Source: Pinisolibacter sp040275425
GTDB taxonomy: Bacteria; Pseudomonadota; Alphaproteobacteria; Rhizobiales; Ancalomicrobiaceae
DNA: 6,553 nt
Assembly: GCA_040275425.1 (NCBI GenBank)
Contig: JBEOKB010000208.1
Location: forward strand, 1 to 6,553
Direction of reading: 5' to 3'
The translations under genes were made by a program, and so were the position numbers. Shown here piece by piece: positions 1-5,540 of the stretch (its first letter is position 1; each line of letters starts with the position of its first letter). The notes under the pieces were generated by a model that was given only the letters and a program-made list of their open reading frames with translations, searched no databases and was not told where the DNA came from.

Positions 1-476
1 GCCTCACCGCCGACCAGCTCGCCCTTCTCGGCGAACTCGCGGGCGAACGCGCCGCGGGCGAACTGCGCCTCACCCCGTGGCGGGTGGTGCTGATCCCCGG
101 CGTCGCGGCGGAGAAGATGCCGCGCATCCGGCCGTGGATCGCGAGCGCGCGCTTCGTCTTCTCCGCCGACGATCCCCGCCTCGCCGTCGTCTCCTGCGCC
201 GGGTCGCAGGGCTGCCGCTCCGCCACCGTCGACGCGCGCGGCGACGCCGAGGAACTCGCGCCGCTCGCCCGCCGTCTCGCCGAGTCCGGCGTCGCGCTCC
301 ACGTCTCCGGCTGCGAGAAGGGGTGCGCCCGCCCGGGCCGCACGCTCGTCACCCTCACCGGCCGCGACGGCGCCTACGATCTGGTGCGCGAGGGCCGCGC
401 CTGGGACGAACCGTGGCTGACCGGGCTCGGCCTCGCCGAGGCCGCCTCCGCCCTCGCCGATCTCGCCCCCCTGTGA
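1..476 (+). CDS. cobG: Precorrin-3B synthase (CobG), C-terminal part, cut by window start
   Basis: CobG is the oxygen-dependent monooxygenase that turns precorrin-3A into precorrin-3B (C20 hydroxylation and lactone formation), preparing the macrocycle for ring contraction. It belongs to the sulfite/nitrite reductase fold family. The first complete codon in the window is at 3, and 157 residues remain before TGA at 474-476. Full-length family members are about 400 residues or more, so most of the protein lies outside. The visible part carries the family's [4Fe-4S] cysteine pattern: Cys codons at 195 and 213 (C-x5-C, in CAGSQGC) and at 312 and 324 (C-x3-C, in SGCEKGC). Upstream of these, LRLTPWRVVLIPGV is the typical strand before the cluster domain. 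The stop overlaps the proposed cobH GTG start in a GTGA. Its presence is the main reason for calling the pathway aerobic. A plain sulfite reductase is unlikely given the cob neighbours. Confidence 0.93.
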   Translation, partial: LTADQLALLGELAGERAAGELRLTPWRVVLIPGVAAEKMPRIRPWIASARFVFSADDPRLAVVSCAGSQGCRSATVDARGDAEELAPLARRLAESGVALHVSGCEKGCARPGRTLVTLTGRDGAYDLVREGRAWDEPWLTGLGLAEAASALADLAPL

Positions 477-1135
477 CAGGACCCACCGCCTTGGCCGAAG
501 TCGCCACCAGAGACACCTACGTGAAGGACGGCGCGGCGATCTACGAACGCTCGTTCCGGATCATCCGCGCCGAGGCCGATCTCGCCCGCTTCTCCACCCC
601 GGTGGAGGAGCGCACCGCCGTGCGCATCATCCACTCCTGCGGCATGGTCGAGGTCGCCGCCGACATCGTCTTCGCCCCCGGCGCCTGCGCGGCGGCCGAA
701 GCGGCCCTGAAGGCCGGTGCGCCGATCCTGTGCGACGCCGAGATGGTCGCGCGCGGCGTGACGCGCTCGCGCCTGCCCGCCGACAACGCGGTGATCTGCA
801 CCCTCAACGACCCCCGCGTCCCCGCGCTGGCCGCCGCAATGGGCACCACCCGCTCGGCCGCGGCGATGGAGCTGTGGCGCGAGCACCTCGCCGGCTCGGT
901 GGTGGCGATCGGCAACGCGCCGACCTCGCTGTTCCGCCTGCTCGAGATGTTCGACGACGGCGCCCCCCTTCCGGCGGCGATCGTCGGCATGCCGGTCGGC
1001 TTCGTCGGCGCGGCCGAATCCAAGGAGGCGCTGATCGAGGACGGCCGCGTGCCGTGGCTCGTGGTGCGCGGCCGCAAGGGCGGCTCGGCCATGACCGCCG
1101 CAGCGATCAACGCCCTCGCCAGCCCGAAGGAATGA
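473..1135 (+). CDS. cobH: Precorrin-8X methylmutase (CobH)
   Basis: CobH moves the methyl group from C11 to C12 of precorrin-8X, giving hydrogenobyrinic acid, the last step of the aerobic corrin-ring path. With the GTG at 473 the protein has 220 residues; the family is about 210. Conserved blocks are visible: DGAAIYERSFRIIRAEADL near residues 20-38, RIIHSCGMVE (51-60, with His54 matching the known catalytic histidine), LKAGAPILCDAEMVA, AIGNAPTSLFRLLEM, VGMPVGFVGAAESK and GGSAMTAAA near the C-terminus. The start is uncertain. GTG 473 overlaps the cobG stop as GTGA but has no clear ribosome binding site. TTG 491 has AGGA nine bases upstream and GTG 521 lies just before the conserved block. The reading frame stays open far upstream (to about 77), but that part is a shadow of cobG. 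The stop overlaps or abuts cobI. Confidence 0.95.
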   Translation: MTGPTALAEVATRDTYVKDGAAIYERSFRIIRAEADLARFSTPVEERTAVRIIHSCGMVEVAADIVFAPGACAAAEAALKAGAPILCDAEMVARGVTRSRLPADNAVICTLNDPRVPALAAAMGTTRSAAAMELWREHLAGSVVAIGNAPTSLFRLLEMFDDGAPLPAAIVGMPVGFVGAAESKEALIEDGRVPWLVVRGRKGGSAMTAAAINALASPKE

Positions 1136-1137
1136 CC

Positions 1138-1869
1138 ATGACGCCCAAGGGCACCTTTCACGGCGTCGGCCTCGGCCCCGGCGATCCCGATCTCCTGACG
1201 GTCAAGGCGGTGAAGCTGGTCGAGAGCGCCGGGCTCCTGACCTTCTTCGCCAAGGCCGGACGGCGCGGCAACGCCCGCACCATCGTCGACAAGTGGGTGC
1301 CGAAGGGAAAGCCCGAGCTGCCGCTCTGGTATCCCATGACCACCGAGAGCCATTTCGGCGAGGACGTCTACGTCGAGGCCCTGCGCGCCTTCTACGAGCG
1401 CTCGGCCGAGGCGATCGCCGACGTGCTCGACATGGGCAAGGACGTGGTGCTGGTGTGCGAGGGCGACCCGATGTTCTACGGGTCGTTCATGCATCTCTAC
1501 GTCCGCCTGAAGGATCGCTATCCGACGCGGATCACCCCCGGCGTCACCGGCATGGCCGGATGCTGGGCCGCCGCCGGTCTGCCGATGACCTGGGGCGACG
1601 ATCAGCTCTCCGTCCTGCCCGGCACCCTCGACGAGGACGAACTCGTCCGCCGTCTCCAGGCGACCGACGCGGCCGTGATCATGAAGCTCGGCACCAACTT
1701 CGCCAAGGTGCGCCGCGCCATCGAGCGCGCCGGGCTGATGGCCCGCGCCACCTACGTCGAACGCGGCACCATGGCGGGCGAGAAGGTCGAGCCGCTGGCG
1801 ACCCACACCGACCCCTCCGCCCCTTATTTCTCGCTGATCCTCATCCCCGGCGAAGGACGACGGCCATGA
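1138..1869 (+). CDS. cobI: Precorrin-2 C20-methyltransferase (CobI)
   Basis: CobI uses S-adenosylmethionine to methylate precorrin-2 at C20, making precorrin-3A. The 243-residue product has the class III (tetrapyrrole) methyltransferase signature: GVGLGPGDPDLLTVKA at residues 9-24 (glycine-rich N-terminal loop), VCEGDPMFYGSFMHLY at 106-121 (the GDP motif of the SAM site) and ITPGVTGMAGCWAAAGLPM at 132-150. Length is usual for the family (about 230-250). Two in-frame ATGs lie close together, at 1132 and 1138. ATG 1132 would give an ATGA overlap with cobH, but GAAGGA (1126-1131) touches it directly. ATG 1138 sits six bases after GAAGGA, the normal distance, so I chose it. The stop overlaps the cobJ ATG by four bases, implying translational coupling. 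The anaerobic homologue CbiL is the only close alternative; the cobG/cobK/fused cobL context favours CobI. Confidence 0.96.
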   Translation: MTPKGTFHGVGLGPGDPDLLTVKAVKLVESAGLLTFFAKAGRRGNARTIVDKWVPKGKPELPLWYPMTTESHFGEDVYVEALRAFYERSAEAIADVLDMGKDVVLVCEGDPMFYGSFMHLYVRLKDRYPTRITPGVTGMAGCWAAAGLPMTWGDDQLSVLPGTLDEDELVRRLQATDAAVIMKLGTNFAKVRRAIERAGLMARATYVERGTMAGEKVEPLATHTDPSAPYFSLILIPGEGRRP

Positions 1870-2639
1870 CGTCGACCGAAACGGGCGGATCGGTGCTGGT
1901 GGTCGGCACCGGACCGGGACCGGAGCGCTGGACGACGCCGGAGACCGCCGAGATCCTGGCGCGCGCCACCGATCTCGTCGGCTACGGCCCCTATCTCGCC
2001 CGCTGCTCCGAGCGCCCCGGCCAGCGCCGCCACGGCTCCGACAACCGCGTCGAGCTCGATCGCGCCCGCCATGCGCTCGAACTGGCCGCCTCCGGCGCCA
2101 CGGTCGCGGTCGTCTCGGGCGGCGACCCCGGCGTCTTCGCCATGGCCTCGGCCGTGATGGAGGCGATCGCGACCGGCCCGGCCGCATGGCGCGACCTCGA
2201 CGTGCGCGTCTTCCCCGGCGTCTCGGCGATGCAGGCGGCCTCCGCCCGCCTCGGCGCCCCGCTCGGTGCCGACTTCTGCGCCATCAACCTCTCCGACAAC
2301 CTCAAGCCCTGGAGCGTGGTCGAGAAGCGGCTCACGGCGGCGGCGGGCGCGGGCTTCGTCATCGCCCTCTACAACCCCGCCTCCAGGGCGCGGCCGCACC
2401 AGATCCGCACCGCCTTCGACGTCCTGCGCACCGTCGCCGCGCCCGAGACGGTGGTCGCCTTCGCCCGCGCCGTCGGCCGCCCCGACGAACGCATCACCCT
2501 GACGACGCTGGCCGACGCCGACCTGTCGCTGGTCGACATGGCCACCTGCGTCATCGTCGGCAATCCCGACACCCGCCTGATCGATCGCGGCCCGACCCGC
2601 GAGCCCTGGGTGTGGTCGCCGCGCTCGGTCGCGGAGTGA
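1866..2639 (+). CDS. cobJ: Precorrin-3B C17-methyltransferase (CobJ)
   Basis: CobJ methylates precorrin-3B at C17 with SAM and drives the ring contraction that yields precorrin-4. The 257-residue protein shows the tetrapyrrole methyltransferase fold: VVGTGPGPERWTTPE at 12-26, LVGYGPYL at 37-44 (characteristic of the CobJ/CbiH group), VVSGGDPGVFAM at 82-93 (GDP motif), VFPGVSAMQAASARLGAPLG at 115-134, NLSDNLKPW at 141-149, LYNPASRARPHQI at 168-180 and VGRPDERITLTTL at 203-215. The ATG at 1866 overlaps the cobI stop (ATGA) and is preceded by GAAGGA at 1852-1857, spaced eight bases, so the start is well supported. It is the last gene of the cobG-H-I-J block. Downstream comes a repeat-filled convergent region facing cobK. 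Confidence 0.96.
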   Translation: MTSTETGGSVLVVGTGPGPERWTTPETAEILARATDLVGYGPYLARCSERPGQRRHGSDNRVELDRARHALELAASGATVAVVSGGDPGVFAMASAVMEAIATGPAAWRDLDVRVFPGVSAMQAASARLGAPLGADFCAINLSDNLKPWSVVEKRLTAAAGAGFVIALYNPASRARPHQIRTAFDVLRTVAAPETVVAFARAVGRPDERITLTTLADADLSLVDMATCVIVGNPDTRLIDRGPTREPWVWSPRSVAE

Positions 2640-2719
2640 GGCCGATGACGGACGCGTGCCTTCCCCTCGCCGCACGACCGAGCGCGTCCGGGGACCGCCG
2701 CGCGAGCCCGGATTTCCCT
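2640..2719. other. cobJ-proximal intergenic spacer
   Basis: This is the short stretch between the cobJ stop and the composite inverted repeat. A weak inverted pair, GGACGCG (2650-2656) and CGCGTCC (2683-2689), could fold with a 26-base loop, but no T-run follows and I do not call it a terminator. No coding potential, tRNA or promoter is supported here. Confidence 0.4.
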
Positions 2720-2880
2720 CTTCCTTCTCCCCTCGCGGGAGAAGGTGCCCGAAGGGCGGATGAGGGTGGCGAGCCTGCGGCGAGGTTCGACGATCGTGGG
2801 GAAGCGATGCGGCCCAGCGGGCCGCGCCACCTCATCCGCCCCCTGCGGGGGCACCTTCTCCCGCGAGGAGAGAAGGGAAG
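2720..2880. repeat. Composite palindromic repeat, copy A (convergent cobJ/cobK gap)
   Basis: Two arms in inverted orientation (about 2720-2770 and 2826-2880) enclose an unrelated spacer of about 55 bases. Each arm contains two small stem-loops of its own. Left arm: CCTTCTCCC (2723-2731) pairs with GGGAGAAGG (2737-2745), then GCCC-gaa-GGGC (2747-2757), then GGATGAGG. Right arm: CCTCATCC, GCCCCC-tgc-GGGGGC (2838-2852), then CCTTCTC (2854-2860) facing GAGAAGG (2870-2876). The same design occurs again at 6364-6520. From memory, it resembles the intergenic mosaic or palindromic elements (RIME type) scattered through Rhizobiales genomes; that family assignment is an inference. Lying between converging genes, it may slow or end transcription from both sides, but no T-tract marks a classical terminator. 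Confidence 0.85.
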
Positions 2881-2899
2881 GACCGGCGCCGGCCGGGGA

Positions 2900-3646
2900 T
2901 CACTCCCCCCCGCGCGCGCCCTCGAGGAACGCGAACACCGCCGCGACGTCGTGGACCTGGGCGACGTCCGGCCGCAGCGGCGGCTGTTGGATCACCACCG
3001 GCAGACCGAGTTCGCGCGCCGCGACGATCTTCGGGTGGGTCGCCGCCCCGCCCGAGTTCTTGGTCACCACCACCTCGACCCGTTCCCGCGCCATCAGCGC
3101 CCGCTCGGCGGCGAGATCGAACGGCCCGCGATCGAGCAGCAGGGCGTGGTCGGGCAGGCCCGGCAGCGCGCCCGGATGATCGATGGTGCGGATCAGGTAG
3201 TGGTGCTGCGGCGCGACCTCGAAACTCGCGAGCCCGAGCCGACCGGTCGTGAGCAGCACCCGGCGCGGCGCCTCGCCGATCGCCAGCGCGGCCTCTTCGA
3301 GCGTCGCGACCTCGCGCCAGTCGTCGCCCGGCGCGCGCCCCCACGGCGGACGGACGAAGGCGACGATCGGTGTGCCGGTCGCCCGCGCCGCCTCCGCGGC
3401 GTTGCGGCTGATCCGCGCGGCGAACGGATGGGTGGCGTCGACCACCGCGTCGATACGATGCTCGCGCAAGTACGCCGCCAGCCCCTCGACGCCGCCGAAG
3501 CCGCCGACGCGCGTGGCGATCGGTTGCGCCGCCGGCGCCTCGGTGCGCCCGGCGAGCGAGAGCGTGGCGTCGATGTCGCCGCGCTCGGCCAACGCCTTCG
3601 CCAGACGGCTCGCCTCGGTGGTGCCGCCCAGAACCAGAATTCGCAT
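2900..3646 (-). CDS. cobK: Precorrin-6A reductase (CobK)
   Basis: CobK reduces precorrin-6A to precorrin-6B with NADPH. It is the only minus-strand gene here. The 248-residue protein begins MRILVLGGTTEASRLAKAL (glycine-rich nucleotide-binding start, residues 1-19) and has the conserved blocks DAVVDATHPFAARISRNA (66-83), LLTTGRLGL (131-139), LIRTIDHPG (151-159) and VVVTKNSGGAATHPKIVAARELGLPVV (192-218). Length matches the family (about 250). The ATG (complement of 3644-3646) is supported by CGGAG on the minus strand (complement of 3655-3659), spaced eight bases. The gene is divergent from cobL with 23 bp between start codons and convergent with cobJ across repeat copy A. Homologues CbiJ and other reductases share the fold; the surrounding aerobic genes fix the name. 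Its transcription must start inside, or upstream through, the cobL coding region. Confidence 0.96.
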   Translation of the reverse strand: MRILVLGGTTEASRLAKALAERGDIDATLSLAGRTEAPAAQPIATRVGGFGGVEGLAAYLREHRIDAVVDATHPFAARISRNAAEAARATGTPIVAFVRPPWGRAPGDDWREVATLEEAALAIGEAPRRVLLTTGRLGLASFEVAPQHHYLIRTIDHPGALPGLPDHALLLDRGPFDLAAERALMARERVEVVVTKNSGGAATHPKIVAARELGLPVVIQQPPLRPDVAQVHDVAAVFAFLEGARGGE

Positions 3647-3669
3647 CTCTCACACTCCGAGGTGTCGCC
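3647..3669. promoter_or_regulatory. Back-to-back ribosome binding sites between divergent cobK and cobL
   Basis: Only 23 bases separate the two start codons. On the + strand GAGGTG (3659-3664) lies five bases before the cobL GTG. On the - strand CGGAG (complement of 3655-3659) lies eight bases before the cobK ATG. The two sites meet at base 3659. No complete promoter fits in this gap in addition to both sites, so promoters for each gene must lie within the opposite coding sequence, or cobL is read from further upstream. Confidence 0.75.
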
Positions 3670-5139
3670 GTGATCGACCCGACCGTGACGCATCCGTGGC
3701 TCACCATCCTCGGCCTCGGCGAGGACGGCCTCGACGGCCTCACGCCGACCGCGCGCCGCCTGCTCGATCAAGCCGAACTCGTGGTCGGGGGCAAGCGTCA
3801 TCTCGCCCTGATCGGCGATGTGCGCGCCGAAAGACTCGCCTGGCCCTCCCCGCTGACGGACGCCTTCCCGGCGATCCTCGCCCGGCGCGGACGCCCCGTG
3901 GTGGTGCTGGCGTCCGGCGATCCCTTCTCCTACGGCGTCGGCTCGCTGCTCGCCCGCGCCGTGCCGCCGACCGAGTACCTCACCCTGCCCGCCCCGTCGG
4001 CCTTCTCGATGGCCGCGGCGCGCGTCGGCTGGGCAGTGCAGGACTGCGCTCTGGTGACGCTGCACGGCCGCGCCTTCGAGAAGATCGTGCCCCATCTTCA
4101 GCCCGGCCGCCGCATCCTGGTGCTGTCGTGGGACGGCACCACCCCGATCCGCCTCGCCGAGCACCTGACCGCCAACGGCATGGGCCGCTCGCGCCTGATC
4201 GTGCTGGAAGCGATGGGCGGCGCGCGCGAGCGCATCGATTCCGCCCTCGCCCGCGACTTCGCCCGCGCCGATCTCGATCCGCTCAACACCGTGGCGATCG
4301 AAGTGGTCGCCGACGCCGGCGCCCGCGTCCTGCCGCTCGCCTCCGGCATCCCGGACTCGTACTTCGAGAACGACGGCCAGATCACCAAGCGCGAGGTGCG
4401 CGCCACCACCATGTCGAAGCTGGCGCCCCGCCACGGCGAACTCCTGTGGGACGTCGGCGCCGGCACCGGCTCGATCTCGATCGAGTGGATGCTCGCCGAC
4501 CCGAAGAACCGCGCGATCGCGATCGAGCCGCGCCGCGATCGCCTCGCCCGCATCGCCCGCAACGCCGCCGCCTTCGGCGTGCCCGATCTCGTCACCGTCG
4601 AGGGTCTCGCCCCCGCCGCGCTCGACGGGCTGCCGACCCCGAACGCGGTCTTCCTCGGCGGCGGCGGCTCCGAGGCCGCCCTGGTCGAGCAGTGCATGGA
4701 GCGGCTGGCGCCCGGCGGCCGGCTGGTGATCAACGCCGTCACCCTCGAGACCCAGGCCGAGGTGATCGGCCACTTCAAGGCCCACGGCGGCGACCTCGTC
4801 CAGATCTCCATCGCCCGCGCCCAGCCGCTCGGCGCCTTCCACGGTTTCCGCCCGGCCATGCCGATCGTCCAGTGGTGCTGGGAGAAGCCGGTGGGGGAGA
4901 AGCCGGTGGGGGAAAAGCCGGTGGACGCGTCTTGGACGACCGGTGGACGGGCGGTGGACGAAACCGTGGAGGATCCCGGTACGTTCCGGTGGATCGCCGG
5001 TGAGGAACCTGTGGAAAACCCTGTGGGAAACCCTGTGAACGACTCTGTGGACGAACCCGTGGAGAACCCTGTGGACGAGACGGGGATCGTCGAGGGAGAG
5101 GCGGTGGATAACCCCGCCGCTGCGGAGGAGCGCCCGTGA
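3670..5139 (+). CDS. cobL: Precorrin-6B C5,15-methyltransferase (decarboxylating) CobL, with unusual repetitive C-terminal tail
   Basis: CobL is a two-domain SAM enzyme that methylates precorrin-6B at C5 and C15 and decarboxylates the C12 acetate, giving precorrin-8X. The N-terminal CbiE-like domain (about 1-200) shows ILGLGEDGLDGL from residue 13 and ASGDPFSYGVGSLL from 81. The C-terminal CbiT-like domain (about 235-400) begins ITKREVRATTMSKLAPRHGE at 238 and has LLWDVGAGTGSISIEWML at 258-275, with the GAGTG SAM loop at 263-267. The core ends near FHGFRPAMPIVQWCW. The protein is 489 residues, whereas the family is usually about 400-415. The extra 85 or so residues (about 405-489) are a low-complexity Pro-Val/acidic tail. 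GTG 3670 is preceded by GAGGTG at five bases and is the only credible start. The TGA overlaps the cobE GTG (GTGA). The tail could be tolerated repeat expansion or a linker; its role is unknown. Confidence 0.95.
   Translation: MIDPTVTHPWLTILGLGEDGLDGLTPTARRLLDQAELVVGGKRHLALIGDVRAERLAWPSPLTDAFPAILARRGRPVVVLASGDPFSYGVGSLLARAVPPTEYLTLPAPSAFSMAAARVGWAVQDCALVTLHGRAFEKIVPHLQPGRRILVLSWDGTTPIRLAEHLTANGMGRSRLIVLEAMGGARERIDSALARDFARADLDPLNTVAIEVVADAGARVLPLASGIPDSYFENDGQITKREVRATTMSKLAPRHGELLWDVGAGTGSISIEWMLADPKNRAIAIEPRRDRLARIARNAAAFGVPDLVTVEGLAPAALDGLPTPNAVFLGGGGSEAALVEQCMERLAPGGRLVINAVTLETQAEVIGHFKAHGGDLVQISIARAQPLGAFHGFRPAMPIVQWCWEKPVGEKPVGEKPVDASWTTGGRAVDETVEDPGTFRWIAGEEPVENPVGNPVNDSVDEPVENPVDETGIVEGEAVDNPAAAEERP
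4882..5112 (+). repeat. GTGG-rich tandem repeat tract encoding the CobL tail
   Basis: Three consecutive 15-bp units (4882-4896, 4897-4911, 4912-4926) each encode E-K-P-V-G/D and differ by few bases. After an irregular stretch the pattern resumes at about 5005-5082 as 12-bp-like units encoding (E/D/G)-(E/N)-P-V: EEPV, ENPV, GNPV, NDSV, DEPV, ENPV. The tetramer GTGG occurs at 4891, 4906, 4921, 4943, 4953, 4966, 4989, 5011, 5023, 5047, 5059, 5071 and 5104. The second half is visibly less GC-rich than its surroundings and uses CCT for proline four times, unlike the mostly CCC/CCG of the core. The reading frame stays open throughout, so the tract is translated as part of cobL. Confidence 0.85.
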
Positions 5140-5540
5140 GCCCGAGCTTTCTCGCCGTCGGCATCGGCTGCCGCTCCGGCGTCTCCGGCGAGGTGATCGC
5201 CGATCTGATCGAGGCGGCGCTGGCCGAGGTGACCGAGCCCGGCCTGCCGGTCGCCCTCTTCACCGTGCTCGACAAGCAGTCGGAGGCCGGCATCGCCGAG
5301 GCCGCCGCGCGTCTGGGCTATCCGCTGGTGCACCTGCCGCGCGTCGCCCTCGAGACCGTCTCGGACCGGGTCGTGACCCGATCGGAAAAGGTGATCGAAC
5401 TGTTCGGCGTCCCGTCGATCGCGGAGGGCTCGGCGCTGGCCGGGGCCGGCGCGCACGGCCGCCTCGTCGTCGAGCGACGGGCCCATCGCGGCGCCACCGT
5501 CGCCGTCGCCCGCTCCGGACCCTCGGGAGGAACCCCATGA
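5136..5540 (+). CDS. cobE: CobE, cobalamin biosynthesis protein related to the CbiG C-terminal domain
   Basis: This 134-residue protein matches the CobE/CbiG C-terminal family. In the anaerobic path CbiG opens the ring-A lactone and releases acetaldehyde. In the aerobic path CobE is required for cobalamin synthesis, but its exact role is less clear; corrin-intermediate binding has been proposed. Visible family features are FLAVGIGCRSGVSGEVI (5-21), LFTVLDKQSEAGIAEAAARLGYPL (41-64), the TRSEKVIELFGVPSIAEGSAL stretch (81-101, similar to the usual TRS..V....G..SVAE..AL) and a closing AVA strand. Length is normal for stand-alone CobE. The GTG at 5136 overlaps the cobL stop (GTGA) and has a strong GGAGGAG at 5124-5130, five bases away. 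The stop overlaps the cobM ATG. In the classic Pseudomonas denitrificans system cobE lies in another cluster (cobA-E); here it is embedded between cobL and cobM. Confidence 0.9.
   Translation: MSPSFLAVGIGCRSGVSGEVIADLIEAALAEVTEPGLPVALFTVLDKQSEAGIAEAAARLGYPLVHLPRVALETVSDRVVTRSEKVIELFGVPSIAEGSALAGAGAHGRLVVERRAHRGATVAVARSGPSGGTP

Noticed and set aside
77..472. Upstream extension of the cobH reading frame
   Set aside because: The translation is Arg/Pro-rich and overlaps the cobG frame, which carries the Fe-S cysteine motif; the frame is open only by base composition.
1..476. Truncated cobG as a pseudogene
   Set aside because: The loss of the N-terminal part is due only to the window boundary; the visible frame is intact with all four cluster cysteines.
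541..2187. Long open reading frame on the minus strand (548 codons) opposite cobH-cobI-cobJ
   Set aside because: Arg/Gly/His-rich low-information protein with no recognisable domain; a typical shadow of GC-rich genes on the other strand.
2650..2689. Inverted GGACGCG/CGCGTCC as a terminator of the cobJ operon
   Set aside because: Seven-base stem with a 26-base loop and no T-run; expected by chance at this GC content.
2640..2899. Cobalamin riboswitch or tRNA in the intergenic regions
   Set aside because: No B12-box-like conserved core or tRNA cloverleaf was seen; the region is explained by the palindromic repeat and lies between gene 3' ends.
2186..3673. Plus-strand open frame running through the repeat region and across cobK
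   Set aside because: It spans the end of cobJ, the palindromic repeat and the antisense of cobK with compositionally biased protein; cobK on the minus strand has clear conserved motifs.
3193..4842. Long minus-strand open frame (549 codons) opposite cobL
   Set aside because: Antisense shadow of the well-supported cobL and out of frame with cobK at its 3' half; no family motifs.
4882..4926. Short direct repeats as a possible CRISPR array
   Set aside because: Units are 15 bp, contiguous without spacers and in the cobL reading frame; not a CRISPR array.
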